DNA of 64,000 nucleotides from JAJRZL01 sp964557855 (GTDB taxonomy: Bacteria > Zixibacteria > MSB-5A5 > GN15 > FEB-12), in NCBI GenBank assembly GCA_964557855.1, contig CAZLBP010000001.1:164108-228107 (forward strand), given 5' to 3'. A program made the translations under genes and the position numbers. Every line of letters starts with the position of its first letter. The stretch's first letter is position 1. The notes beneath the pieces were generated by a model, which had not been told where the DNA came from, did not search any database, and was given only the letters and a program-made list of their open reading frames with translations. Of the stretch, positions 19,085 to 28,220 are shown one piece after another.

Positions 19085-20154
19085 TACCAATACCACCCTA
19101 AATGCTTGAATACCCCGGCCACGATCAGATTGGCAAACGTCACCGGCACGAGAAACTTCCAGGCGAACTCCATGAGTTGATCCACTCGCAGGCGGGGATA
19201 CGTCCAACGGAACAGCATCAGCAACAACACCACGCCCAGCGTCTTCATCAGAAACCACAGCCACGACGGAATGAACTCGAAGCCGTTCCACCCGCCGAGG
19301 AACAGGGTGACCGCAATCGCCGAGACCGTGAACATATTGACGAATTCCGCCAGGAAGAACATGGCGAATTTCATCCCGGAATACTCCACATTGTACCCGG
19401 ATACCAACTCCTGCTCGGCTTCGGGAATATCGAACGGCGTCCGGTTGACTTCAGCCACCGCCGCAATGAGATACGTGACAAACGCAATGGGGCCGAACGG
19501 TACGCGGAAGATATGCCAGTTGAAGAGAAACCCGGACTGTGATTTGACGATGTCCATCATGGAGAGCGAGCCGACGTAGATGATTACCGTCAGCACCGAG
19601 GCTATCATCGGCACTTCATAACTCACCACCTGCGCCGCCGACCGCATCCCACCGAGAAGCGCATACTTGTTGTTCGATCCCCAACCCGCCATCAACAGCG
19701 AGATTACAGTGAAAGTTGTTACCGCCAAAATGTACAAGATGCCGATATTGAGATCCGCCACTATGAGATTCTCGCCCCAGGGCATAACCACGTAAGCCAG
19801 AAAGGCTGCCACGAAGCAGACAATCGGCGCCCAAAAGAAAACCGCTTTGTCGCGTGTCGTGATACGAATATCTTCTTTCTGCAGCAGTTTGACCGCATCC
19901 ATGATCGTCTGATACCAGCCGTGCCAGCCGTGACGCATCGGGCCGAATCGCTGCTGTATATGACCGGCTATCTTCCGTTCCCACCAGACCAGAAACAGCG
20001 CCAGAACTGCCAGCACCCCGAATACGGTTACTCCCAGCACTCCGTAACTGACAACGTCCAGCCAGGATTCCGGCAGGCCGAGGGCTTCCAACTGCCGACG
20101 CATCCACCGAAAGATCGGGTAGAGTTCCAGTACGGCTATCGGCCAGGAGTTCAT
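19084..20154 (-). CDS. nuoH: NADH-quinone oxidoreductase subunit H
   Basis: 356 aa, eight or more TM helices. It forms the quinone channel with NuoB and NuoD. Signatures: WWERKIAGHIQQRFGPMRHG, KLLQKEDI, and AEVNRTPFDIPEAEQELVSG, the highly conserved acidic loop. It overlaps the nuoD stop by four bases (ATGA). Confidence 0.98.
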   Translation of the reverse strand: MNSWPIAVLELYPIFRWMRRQLEALGLPESWLDVVSYGVLGVTVFGVLAVLALFLVWWERKIAGHIQQRFGPMRHGWHGWYQTIMDAVKLLQKEDIRITTRDKAVFFWAPIVCFVAAFLAYVVMPWGENLIVADLNIGILYILAVTTFTVISLLMAGWGSNNKYALLGGMRSAAQVVSYEVPMIASVLTVIIYVGSLSMMDIVKSQSGFLFNWHIFRVPFGPIAFVTYLIAAVAEVNRTPFDIPEAEQELVSGYNVEYSGMKFAMFFLAEFVNMFTVSAIAVTLFLGGWNGFEFIPSWLWFLMKTLGVVLLLMLFRWTYPRLRVDQLMEFAWKFLVPVTFANLIVAGVFKHLGWYW

Positions 20155-21251
20155 CGATCGACCTCCGGCATAATCACATCGAGTGTGGCGAAATTAGCCA
20201 CCAAGTCGGCGATCAGCATGTCAGTACCGTAGTGCGGCAAGACTTGCAGGTGATTGTACGAAGCGCCACGGGTTTTGACTCGGAGTGGAGTTTTGCCTCC
20301 ATCGGAAATGAGATATACGCCCATTTCGCCTCGCGAGTTTTCTATGCGGGCATAGACTTCACCGGCCGGAGCCTTGAAAGTCAGCTTGGATTTCTTATGG
20401 GCAATATCGCCCTCCGGCAGGCCGTCCAGCGCCTGCTCTATGATCCGCAACGATTGCTTGATTTCATCCAGACGAAGCAGGTAGCGGTCGAAACAGTCGC
20501 CGTTGTAACGCACGGGTATTTCGAAATCGAACTTGTCGTAAATGCAGTACGGATCATTGCGGCGAACATCGTATTGAACGCCCGATGCTCTCAACACCGG
20601 GCCGGACACCCCGTAGGCGACAGCCAGCTCTGATGGAAGCACGGCCACACCCTTGGTTCGTTCCAGCCAGATGGGGTTTTCGTTGAGCAAGCCTTCATAA
20701 TCGCTCAGCTTCTCGCGAATTGTCTTGATCGCCTCCCGGCATTTCGGCTCGAACTCCTTCGGAATATCCCGGGAAACGCCGCCAATGCGAATGTAGTTGT
20801 ACGTCAACCGCTGACCGCAGGTCATTTCAAAGAGGTCAATGATCAGTTCTCGCTCCCGCAATCCATACAGGAAAGGCGTGTAAGCGCCGATATCCATCGC
20901 CGTCACGCCGTAGAAAAGCAGGTGTGAGGCGATACGGTTCAATTCCAACATAATGACACGAAGATACTCGGCCCGTTCCGGCACTTCGATTCCGGCTATC
21001 CGCTCAGCGGCCAGCGAGAAGACATAGTTGCAGGACATGGCCGTGACGTACTCGAAACGATCGAGTATGGGAATGCACTGCATGTAAGTGCGATTTTCGC
21101 AGATTTTTTCTATCGCGCGATGGAGATAACCGATTGCCGGTTCTATCCTGACAATCTTCTCCCCATCCATTGTCAGTATAAGCCGACAGACGCCGTGAGT
21201 GGACGGATGGTGCGGACCCATGTTGACAGTGAATTCTTCGGTCCGCAACAT
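20151..21251 (-). CDS. nuoD: NADH-quinone oxidoreductase subunit D
   Basis: 366 aa. The 49-kDa-type subunit forming the quinone site. It starts at MLRTEEFTVNMGPHHPSTHG; the GPHHPSTHG loop carries the quinone-binding His. Other markers: GYLHRAIEKICENRTYMQ and the C-terminal ATLDVIMPEVDR. The homologous [NiFe]-hydrogenase cysteines are absent, as expected for NuoD. NuoC is a separate upstream gene, not fused. Confidence 0.98.
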   Translation of the reverse strand: MLRTEEFTVNMGPHHPSTHGVCRLILTMDGEKIVRIEPAIGYLHRAIEKICENRTYMQCIPILDRFEYVTAMSCNYVFSLAAERIAGIEVPERAEYLRVIMLELNRIASHLLFYGVTAMDIGAYTPFLYGLRERELIIDLFEMTCGQRLTYNYIRIGGVSRDIPKEFEPKCREAIKTIREKLSDYEGLLNENPIWLERTKGVAVLPSELAVAYGVSGPVLRASGVQYDVRRNDPYCIYDKFDFEIPVRYNGDCFDRYLLRLDEIKQSLRIIEQALDGLPEGDIAHKKSKLTFKAPAGEVYARIENSRGEMGVYLISDGGKTPLRVKTRGASYNHLQVLPHYGTDMLIADLVANFATLDVIMPEVDR

Positions 21252-21256
21252 GCCCC

Positions 21257-21730
21257 CTACTCTACCTCCGGCAGGCGTTCGAAATCCGGCGCATCCCAAT
21301 CTTTCCGCATCGGATACCCTTTGTCCCAGTCCTCGGGCAACAGAAACCGTTCCAGCTTGCCGTGGTTCTTGACGTCAATGCCGTACAGCTCCCACATCTC
21401 CCGCTCATACCAGTTGGCCGCCGGCCAGATTCCCTGAACCGATTCAATGGCCGGATTCTGGTGAGGGAGTGTGACTTTGATGTCGAGACGCAGGTTCTTC
21501 GTAATGGAGGCTATATTGTATATGACTTCAAACCGTTCGGTCGTATCGACGCCCAGCAGATTGCAGAGGTAGTCGAACTTCAGGTTCTCGTCGTCCTTCA
21601 GGGATTGCAACACTTCCAGCAGGTCTTCGGATTTGATTTCATACAGGGGATCATACTTGCCGGTTTCCAGGGCGGTCAGTTTGCCTTCGTAACGCTCGTT
21701 GATGTATGCGGTCAGTTCGTCTTTGGTCAC
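21257..21730 (-). CDS. nuoC: NADH-quinone oxidoreductase subunit C
   Basis: 157 aa (30-kDa-type). It starts at GTG one base after the nuoB stop (TGA C GTG), with VTKDELTAYINERY as the first residues. The family signature ANWYEREMWELYGI lies near residue 120, followed by RFLLPEDWDKGYPMRKDW. A longer ATG frame exists but is nuoB shadow. Confidence 0.95.
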   Translation of the reverse strand: MTKDELTAYINERYEGKLTALETGKYDPLYEIKSEDLLEVLQSLKDDENLKFDYLCNLLGVDTTERFEVIYNIASITKNLRLDIKVTLPHQNPAIESVQGIWPAANWYEREMWELYGIDVKNHGKLERFLLPEDWDKGYPMRKDWDAPDFERLPEVE

Positions 21731-21731
21731 G

Positions 21732-22247
21732 TCAGTTTTTCTCTTGCCAGTCCTGGAGTTTCTGCTTCTTGATTTTCTCCTGAAGGTGCAGGCAGCCCTC
21801 CAACAAAGATTCCGGCCGCGGCGGGCAGCCCGGGATATACACGTCAACGGGTACAATGTGGTCTATGCCCTTTTCGACGGCATAGCTGTCGTAGTAGAAG
21901 GGACCGCCTCTGACGGTACAGCCGCCCATGGCAATAACGTAACGGGGCTCCGCCATCTGGTCGTATAAGCGCCTCAGACGGGGGGCCATTTTCTTGGTAA
22001 TCGTACCGGCCGCGATTATCAGATCGGCTTGCCGGGGAGTCGGGCGGAATATCATCCCCAGGCGGTCAAAATCATAACGGGAAGCTCCGGTGCACATCAG
22101 CTCGATAGCACAACAGGCCGTGCCGAACAACAGGTACCAGAGGGATTTGGCCTGCGCCTGGTGCAGGATGGACTCGAGTTGCGTCAGAACAAACGCCCCA
22201 CCGGGAATATTCTCAGCGAAAACCGGCAGTTTCTTGATTACACCCAT
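21732..22247 (-). CDS. nuoB: NADH-quinone oxidoreductase subunit B
   Basis: 171 aa. Binds cluster N2, the last Fe-S centre before quinone. Ligands are C45/C46 (FGTACCAIELM), C110 (MGGCTVRGG) and C141 (IPGCPPRPE). The start overlaps the end of nuoA by 10 bases. Length and spacing are normal. Confidence 0.98.
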   Translation of the reverse strand: MGVIKKLPVFAENIPGGAFVLTQLESILHQAQAKSLWYLLFGTACCAIELMCTGASRYDFDRLGMIFRPTPRQADLIIAAGTITKKMAPRLRRLYDQMAEPRYVIAMGGCTVRGGPFYYDSYAVEKGIDHIVPVDVYIPGCPPRPESLLEGCLHLQEKIKKQKLQDWQEKN

Positions 22248-22591
22248 TTCAGGACTCCTTTTTTCCAGGCGTAGAACAGACCGAAAAACAGAATGAGGAT
22301 GAAAATCACCATCTCAATCAGGGCAAACAAACCCAACTGGCCGAACGCTACCGCCCAGGGAAACAGAAACACCACTTCGACATCAAATATTACGAAGATC
22401 AGCGCAAAAATGTAGAACCTCGGATTAAACTGTATCCACGAAGTCCCCACCGGCTCCTCGGCGCATTCGTAATTCATGTCTTTCTGGGGGTAGGGGTTGT
22501 GCGGCCGGATCAACCGTGCCATGAAGAAGGTGAACAGTACGATCCCTGTGCCTGCAAAAATGAATATCAAGACTGCCAGGTACTCAGACAT
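22238..22591 (-). CDS. nuoA: NADH-quinone oxidoreductase subunit A
   Basis: 117 aa, three TM helices, first gene of the nuoABCDHIJKLMN operon. It contains KDMNYECAEEPVG with the conserved loop Cys, and FVIFDVEVVFLFPWAV with the membrane acidic residues. The 290-bp region upstream (22592-22881) should hold the operon promoter. A TTGACA is present on the minus strand at 22676-22681, but its -10 is poor, so no promoter is called. Confidence 0.97.
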   Translation of the reverse strand: MSEYLAVLIFIFAGTGIVLFTFFMARLIRPHNPYPQKDMNYECAEEPVGTSWIQFNPRFYIFALIFVIFDVEVVFLFPWAVAFGQLGLFALIEMVIFILILFFGLFYAWKKGVLKWV

Positions 22592-22881
22592 AGACTCTCA
22601 CTCTCGTTCCAATCAGCCAACTATGTGACTGAATTCACATTCTCAGGAGCCGTAAGAAAGTCCTTTTTCCAATATTGTCAAGCTCTTTTTCCCATATTTG
22701 ATTCTCTGAACTCGTTAATTCTCAACAAGTACTGAAAACTCCCAGGAACTCGACCGATGACTCTCGTTAACTCCATGCTCTGTTACAACATATCTCAGTT
22801 CATGGGTATCTTTCCGGGCATTATACAACATGCGAACGCAGTTGTTCGTTCTCGGATACTACCGGAAAACGAGGTCAGAAG

Positions 22882-24132
22882 CTAGTTCATTCGGCGGATT
22901 TTGATATACAGCCCGATCGCTAGGATCGTGATAAAAAGGGTCGCCAGTCCCAGCCCTTTACGGCGAAAATAGTACTCGTCGATGAGTTCTTCCGAATTCG
23001 CCATCACCGTTTGCGCTTTCTCGATACCCTCCTGCGCCCTTTCCTGAACCACGTCATCCTCGAAAGAATGCACCAACGTGCGGGACTTGATGAGAGCCTG
23101 TTCTACTTCTCGAAGTCGGAACTCCTCATCGGTGGTCATCATGCCTTTCTCAATCGCTTTCCGAAGCAGTTCTTCGGCCTGGTTCTTCACGGATACGAGT
23201 TGGGTCAGCGAAGAGTGGATCCCTTTCGCGTTTGCGATTGCGGTCGTGCCGTCATCGGCCGAATGACACTGGGTGCAGACGGCATCCTTGCCGGCGCCAA
23301 CCATTTCATCGGTCGGCTCGACCACCAGGTGGTTGGAATGGCACGTTTCGCACATCGGATAGTCATACTCCTGGAACGCCTCATTATGGGGTGATTTCCG
23401 GAATAACTCGGCCTGGAAGGCGTGACAGTTCCCGCATACCGCCGCCAGCGAGGCCACCCCCGGGGGAGCGGCGCCGTGGTTGCCGTGGCAATCGTTGCAG
23501 GCCGGCGCGCCCAGATCGTTGTTCTCCATCAAGGCCTTGCCATGTACCGATGCCAAATAGTCTGCTACCTGCGAGGTGCCGATCTCGTACTCCGCCATGT
23601 AATCCGGATCGGCATGACAGTTACCGCATGTGGCCGCGATATTCAGCGGATGAGTGGAGGAATGAGGCATTTTGGCGTCACCGATTTCATGCACGGAATG
23701 GCACGATATACAATTGGCCACTTTCGTGTCGTTCCGATTGAACAACCGCTGCCCGTGTACGGAAGTCTTATACTTGAGGAGTTGATCGGTCGGAAGCGAG
23801 GGATCGTGCTCATGCATGTAGGCCGGGTCGCTGTGGCATCGGGCGCAAAACTGCGGCACCTCGGTGTGACCGGGATTGCCGCGATAATCGCCGGATTCCC
23901 GCACTTCGTCCATATCATCGAGCGTCGGATCTCCGCCATGGCAGTCATGACACAGGATGCCTTCCTCGTGGTGGATGTCCCGCACGATCTTGTACGAAGG
24001 TCCGCTCTCTTCATCCTCGAACGACTGGTGGCACAGTAGACAGTTGTTGTCCTGCGCGTACGAATTCGCACCGCAACAGAGCACGAGCACCAGTCCAATG
24101 AAGAAATACCGTATCCGATTGTTTTTCATCAT
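22882..24132 (-). CDS. Membrane-anchored nonahaem cytochrome c
   Basis: 416 aa. Signal peptide (IRYFFIGLVLVLCCGANSYA), then nine CXXCH haem c motifs: CLLCH, CHDCH, CARCH, CISCH, CGNCH, CNDCH, CGNCH, CETCH and CTQCH. Many other His residues could be distal ligands. A helical, coiled-coil-like segment follows, then one C-terminal TM helix (LATLFITILAIGLYIKI). ATG at 24132 overlaps the cytochrome b stop by four bases. It follows Rieske and cytochrome b in one transcription unit, in the position where cytochrome c1 would be, so it is probably the electron acceptor of that complex. Confidence 0.93.
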   Translation of the reverse strand: MMKNNRIRYFFIGLVLVLCCGANSYAQDNNCLLCHQSFEDEESGPSYKIVRDIHHEEGILCHDCHGGDPTLDDMDEVRESGDYRGNPGHTEVPQFCARCHSDPAYMHEHDPSLPTDQLLKYKTSVHGQRLFNRNDTKVANCISCHSVHEIGDAKMPHSSTHPLNIAATCGNCHADPDYMAEYEIGTSQVADYLASVHGKALMENNDLGAPACNDCHGNHGAAPPGVASLAAVCGNCHAFQAELFRKSPHNEAFQEYDYPMCETCHSNHLVVEPTDEMVGAGKDAVCTQCHSADDGTTAIANAKGIHSSLTQLVSVKNQAEELLRKAIEKGMMTTDEEFRLREVEQALIKSRTLVHSFEDDVVQERAQEGIEKAQTVMANSEELIDEYYFRRKGLGLATLFITILAIGLYIKIRRMN

Positions 24133-25253
24133 TCCCCCACGTACCCGAGAAAGGTCATGACAACCATGAATGTAATCACGACCACTCCAAACCATGTTAC
24201 CAGTTTCGGGTGCTTCCCCATGTGCGATTTTTTGTCGAGAAACGGAATCAGCGCCCAGATAATACCGCCGATAGTGAACGCCGCAATCCCGAACAGCTCA
24301 CCCTCTATAAGCAGAACGTGCGCAGGGAGCATCTTGAGCGCCTGAAAAGCGAACATGAAGTACCATTCCGGCCGGATAACCGCCGGAGGCGGGGCAAAAG
24401 AATCGGCCTTTTCACCGAGGGGCCAGTGGACAGCTCCGATCCCGTCGGGAAAGAAAACCGCCAAAACCGCCAGTACATTCAGCACGATCAGCCACACCAG
24501 CAGGTCCTTCATGAGGAAGTTCGGAAAGAACTTCTGATATCGCCTGGCCTCCCGTGGCATCTGTCCCCACTCCAGCGGCTCGCTCATCCCCTGACGCTGG
24601 ATGAAAACCAGGTGCACGGTCAGCAGGACCGTAAACAATCCCGGCAATATCGCCACGTGCAGCCCGAAGAACCGCCCGATGGTAGCGCCGGTAACTTCCT
24701 CGCCGCCGCGCATGACCACCATCAGGTCGTCACCGATGACCGGTATCGCTCCCGCCATCCCGGTACCGACCCGTGTGGCGAAAAAGGCCAGCTCATTCCA
24801 GGGCAGCAGATAGCCGGAGAAACCGAACATCAGCGCCAATCCCAGCAACCCGATCCCGCTCAGCCAGGTCAACTCACGTGGTTTGCGATAAGCGTACGTG
24901 AAGAACGCCGTAAACATGTGAATGAACACGGCGAAAATCATCAGGTTGGCCGACCAGGAATGCAGCGATCGGATCAGCCAGCCGAACGAAACATTGGCGA
25001 CGATATATCGGACCGACTCGTACGCCGTGTCCGCTCCCGGGCGGTAGTACATGAGCAGGAGAATCCCTGTTACGACTTGTACGATAAACAGAAAGAGCGA
25101 AATACCCCCAAAGTAGTAGAAGATCGAGTGCTTGTGCACCGGCACTACCTTATCGCCCATATAATCAACCAGCGCATCTACTTTGTAGCGCTCGTCAATC
25201 CACCGGTACACCGTCCGTCTGACTTCCGATTCTGGCGAGGTCCGGTCAGCCAT
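24129..25253 (-). CDS. Cytochrome b of a Rieske/cytochrome b complex
   Basis: 374 aa, about eight TM helices, with N- and C-terminal halves in one chain. Haem b ligands are His98/His112 (13 residues between) and His199/His214 (14 between), the second spacing being b6-like. The quinol-site motif PEWY is present (VIRPEWYFMF). The start MADRTSPES overlaps the Rieske stop (TGATG); the longer open frame upstream is Rieske shadow. Together with the Rieske protein and the nonahaem cytochrome it should form a quinol-oxidising complex in the inner membrane. Confidence 0.95.
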   Translation of the reverse strand: MADRTSPESEVRRTVYRWIDERYKVDALVDYMGDKVVPVHKHSIFYYFGGISLFLFIVQVVTGILLLMYYRPGADTAYESVRYIVANVSFGWLIRSLHSWSANLMIFAVFIHMFTAFFTYAYRKPRELTWLSGIGLLGLALMFGFSGYLLPWNELAFFATRVGTGMAGAIPVIGDDLMVVMRGGEEVTGATIGRFFGLHVAILPGLFTVLLTVHLVFIQRQGMSEPLEWGQMPREARRYQKFFPNFLMKDLLVWLIVLNVLAVLAVFFPDGIGAVHWPLGEKADSFAPPPAVIRPEWYFMFAFQALKMLPAHVLLIEGELFGIAAFTIGGIIWALIPFLDKKSHMGKHPKLVTWFGVVVITFMVVMTFLGYVGE

Positions 25254-25708
25254 CAAGCGTCTTCCCTGGCGACGAATAGAGTACCATCCTCGGCTTCGTT
25301 GACCTTGAACTGCGCCAGAGGACGCGGCGGCGGGCCGGAGATGTTGTTGCCGTTCATGTCGTAGCGACCGTTGTGGCAGGAACACCAGATGATGCCGAGG
25401 TCCGGCCGATGCTGCACGGTGCAGTCGAGGTGCGTGCACATGGCCGCCAGAGCCTTGAGTTCCCCTTTTTCAGTCTCGTAAATTATCCCCAGTTCTCGGC
25501 CGTACTTGAAGTACTTGGCTTTCTGGTCGGCGGCGGCGATATCTTCGCGAGTGAAATCCAGCTTAAGCTGCGACAGGTTGGCCTCGGCCAGTTTGGGCGG
25601 CACGATAAACCTGACAATGGGGTAGACGATTGCCCCGAGCGTGGCCACCGTGCCGGCGCCGAGTATGATTTCCAGGAATCCGCGTCGGCTGGATTTGTCT
25701 TCAGGCAT
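25253..25708 (-). CDS. Rieske [2Fe-2S] protein
   Basis: 151 aa. N-terminal SRRGFLEIILGAGTVATLG is a Tat-type signal anchor. Cluster ligands are C91/H93 (CTHLDC) and C109/H112 (CSCHNGRYD), with C96 and C111 for the stabilising disulfide. The start is MPEDKSS with AGGA about nine bases upstream; an earlier in-frame Met at 25777 lacks this. First gene of the Rieske, cytochrome b, nonahaem cytochrome unit. The 266 bases upstream (25778-26043) show no gene. Confidence 0.95.
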   Translation of the reverse strand: MPEDKSSRRGFLEIILGAGTVATLGAIVYPIVRFIVPPKLAEANLSQLKLDFTREDIAAADQKAKYFKYGRELGIIYETEKGELKALAAMCTHLDCTVQHRPDLGIIWCSCHNGRYDMNGNNISGPPPRPLAQFKVNEAEDGTLFVAREDA

Positions 25709-26043
25709 ACAGAGTCTTCCTACCAATCTCCGGTTTACTCCACCCGCCAGTCTAGGGCGGAAACGGGACATTGTCAATCAATAATGTCTCTTTGAGAGCG
25801 CGGGGTTTGACGTAGTCCCGATTAGCCATGAACCGGAAGAAAGAGGAGGTCAGTCTGCGCGAGATGTCCTGGCTAAGAGACTTCATGGTTTTTGTCTAAG
25901 CCGGACTCACCGTGACTGGAAAGCTGTTTCGAAATTGTATTAATAGTCCGGGTTGGGTCGACGGGGGCAATTGATATCGATTCCTGTTCCTGCAGGTCCT
26001 GCCACGCTGCATCCGGGGTGTTACCTGCCGGCTCGTCTTCGAT

Positions 26044-26511
26044 CTACTTCAGAACGCCCGGAACCACGGCCCATTTCACCCCCCACTGGCCGGTCTCGAC
26101 TCTCGCCAGACAAACGACCCCGCCATTGTAAAACCGGACGGCGTCCGTGTCGGCGTCGCCGCATACCAGCAGCGAGGCCAGCCGGCTCAGGTGCGGCAAA
26201 TGCCCGACCAACATGGTATCTTCGGTCATACCGCCGGCCAGCTCCGCCCAGACGCCGGGATCATCCATCGGAGCCATGTTTTCCGATTGCCCGACGCCGC
26301 CCGACGGCTTCAGTTTCTTAGCGAACAATTCCGCGGTCTGCAGAGTCCGCTTCTTGCCGCTGTGCCGGATCGAAGTAACGCTAATTGACATGTGTTCGGC
26401 CACGAACGCGGCCATCTTCTTAACCTCGGCAATTCCCTTGCCGGACAATCCCCGCTCCGGGTCTTCCTCTTTGGATTTGGCGAGGCCGTGTTGGACTAAG
26501 TATAGGTGCAT
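26044..26511 (-). CDS. sixA: SixA-like phosphohistidine phosphatase
   Basis: 155 aa, histidine phosphatase superfamily. The catalytic RHG loop is present as YLVQHGLA (His8; Arg replaced by Gln, as in SixA/RHG relatives). The second conserved His is in MLVGHLPHLSRL, and RHSGKKRTLQTAE supplies the phosphate-binding Arg. SixA enzymes remove phosphate from phosphohistidine. It lies just downstream of rtcB on the same strand (28-bp gap). Confidence 0.88.
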   Translation of the reverse strand: MHLYLVQHGLAKSKEEDPERGLSGKGIAEVKKMAAFVAEHMSISVTSIRHSGKKRTLQTAELFAKKLKPSGGVGQSENMAPMDDPGVWAELAGGMTEDTMLVGHLPHLSRLASLLVCGDADTDAVRFYNGGVVCLARVETGQWGVKWAVVPGVLK

Positions 26512-26539
26512 GCTCTAATCTCCAGTAATTTCCAAATAT

Positions 26540-28018
26540 TCACCCCTTCACCACCCCCACCGGCTTCAGGCGTGCCACTTTCTTGGCGATCCCCGCCCGA
26601 TGGGAGATCTCGACTACTTCATCGACATTCTTGTAGGCACCGGGGGCTTCCTCGCACACAACTCGCTTGCTCTTGGCGCGGAGGTAGATTCCCTCTCCTT
26701 CCAGATCCGAGAAGATCTTTTCGGCGCGGTGGACCTTGACCGAAGCTTTCCGCGACATCTGTCGCCCGGCTCCGTGACAGGAAGAGCCAAACGTCTCCTT
26801 CATGGCCTGCTCGGTCCCCGCCAGCAGGTAGCTGCCGTGCGACATATCACCCGGAATCAACACCGGCTGGCCGACTTTGCGATACATATCCGGCACATGC
26901 GGATGTCCCGGCCCAAACGCCCTGGTGGCGCCCTTTCGATGTACGTAAAGCCGCCTGCGGCGACCGTCGACTTCGTGCTCTTCCAGCTTGGCCATGTTGT
27001 GGGCAATATCGTAGATGAGCGACAGACCCATCTCTTCCGAGGGCCGCCCGAACACCGCCTCGAATGACTCCCGCACCCAGTGGGTTATCATCTGACGGTT
27101 GGCCCAGGCATAATTGGCGGCGGCATTCATCGCGGCAAAGTACTGCTTGCCTTCGGGTGAGTTGGTCGGGGCACACGTCAACTGTTGGTCGACCAGTATC
27201 GTACCGTACTTCTTGATCGCTCGACGCATGACATCGAGATAGTCGGTACAGATCTGATGTCCGCATCCGCGGGAGCCGGTGTGGATCATGACCGTCACCT
27301 GACCGACTTCACTAATTCCGAACGCGGCGGCCGCCTCCTGATCGTAGATTTGATCAACCTTCTGAATCTCCAGAAAGTGGTTCCCCGCCCCCAAACTTCC
27401 GACCTGACCGGCGCCTCGTTTCTTGGCCTCCTTGCTCACCAGTGACGGATCAGCGGTTCTGAGGCGGCCGTTCTCTTCCATAGCCATCAAATCGGATTTC
27501 CAACCATAACCGCGCTGTACGATCCATTCGGCGCCGCCGGCCAGCACCTCATCAATTTCATGTTCCGACATTTGGATCCGTCCCATCGAGCCGACCCCGG
27601 AGGGGACATTCGAGAAGATAGTGTCTACCAACTTGGGGAGCCGGGGCAGGAGATCATCCACCGTAAGTCCGGATCTCATCAGTCTCACGCCGCAGTTGAT
27701 ATCATAACCGACTCCGCCCGGTGAGATGACACCGTTATCGGCATCGAACGCCGCCACGGCACCGATCGCAAAGCCGTAGCCGTGATGAATGTCCGGCATG
27801 GCTATCGAATGACCGACAATCCCCGGCAGTGTAGCGACATTGGCCACCTGGAACAGGGAATCATCCGCCGTCACTTTCTGCAACATGCGCTCGTCGCAAT
27901 AGATGCGACCGGGGACATTCATCTTGACCCCGCGCTGTTTGATCAATTCGCTGGCAAACGAGGCCGGTATCTCGAAACGGTAATCGTCGATCTTATGTAG
28001 AATTCCTTTCCAGTCCAT
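26540..28018 (-). CDS. rtcB: RNA-splicing ligase RtcB
   Basis: 492 aa. GTP- and Mn2+-dependent ligase joining 2',3'-cyclic phosphate (or 3'-phosphate) and 5'-OH RNA ends. Metal and active-site motifs: GGVGYDINCGVRLMRS, GSLGAGNHFLEIQ, MIHTGSRGCGHQ, and SHGAGRQMSRKAS with the guanylylated His. AAGGAAGGTG lies just upstream of the ATG. No archease gene is adjacent. Full length. Confidence 0.97.
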   Translation of the reverse strand: MDWKGILHKIDDYRFEIPASFASELIKQRGVKMNVPGRIYCDERMLQKVTADDSLFQVANVATLPGIVGHSIAMPDIHHGYGFAIGAVAAFDADNGVISPGGVGYDINCGVRLMRSGLTVDDLLPRLPKLVDTIFSNVPSGVGSMGRIQMSEHEIDEVLAGGAEWIVQRGYGWKSDLMAMEENGRLRTADPSLVSKEAKKRGAGQVGSLGAGNHFLEIQKVDQIYDQEAAAAFGISEVGQVTVMIHTGSRGCGHQICTDYLDVMRRAIKKYGTILVDQQLTCAPTNSPEGKQYFAAMNAAANYAWANRQMITHWVRESFEAVFGRPSEEMGLSLIYDIAHNMAKLEEHEVDGRRRRLYVHRKGATRAFGPGHPHVPDMYRKVGQPVLIPGDMSHGSYLLAGTEQAMKETFGSSCHGAGRQMSRKASVKVHRAEKIFSDLEGEGIYLRAKSKRVVCEEAPGAYKNVDEVVEISHRAGIAKKVARLKPVGVVKG

Positions 28019-28151
28019 TTTGCACCTTCCTTCGTTTTGAATGTGCTTATTTGTAACGTACGATTTTATACGGCGCCGTCAAGTCAAGTAGGTCGGAACC
28101 TCGGGTTCAATTTGGGAACCAGATGAGAGCTTGCGAACGAGAGAATAAAAT

Positions 28152-28182
28152 CCAGGGCAGGTCTGTTTCAGATCTGCCCTGG
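28152..28182 (-). terminator. Rho-independent terminator after rsgA
   Basis: A 14-bp stem with one mismatch or wobble (arms 28152-28165 and 28169-28182, loop three bases). On the minus strand it is followed by ATTTTATTC. It lies 39 bases past the rsgA stop. Confidence 0.8.
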
Positions 28183-28220
28183 GAAGGCAGTTCCGAAGCG
28201 GACCCGCCCTGCAACTGCAA

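Noticed and set aside
22653..22681. TTGACA upstream of nuoA as the nuo promoter
   Set aside because: The -35 is perfect but the hexamer at the right distance (TTCTTA) is far from consensus.
24210..25364. 384-aa + strand ORF across cytochrome b and Rieske genes
   Set aside because: Antisense to well-supported haem and Fe-S protein genes; the Arg/Gln/His-rich translation has no motif.
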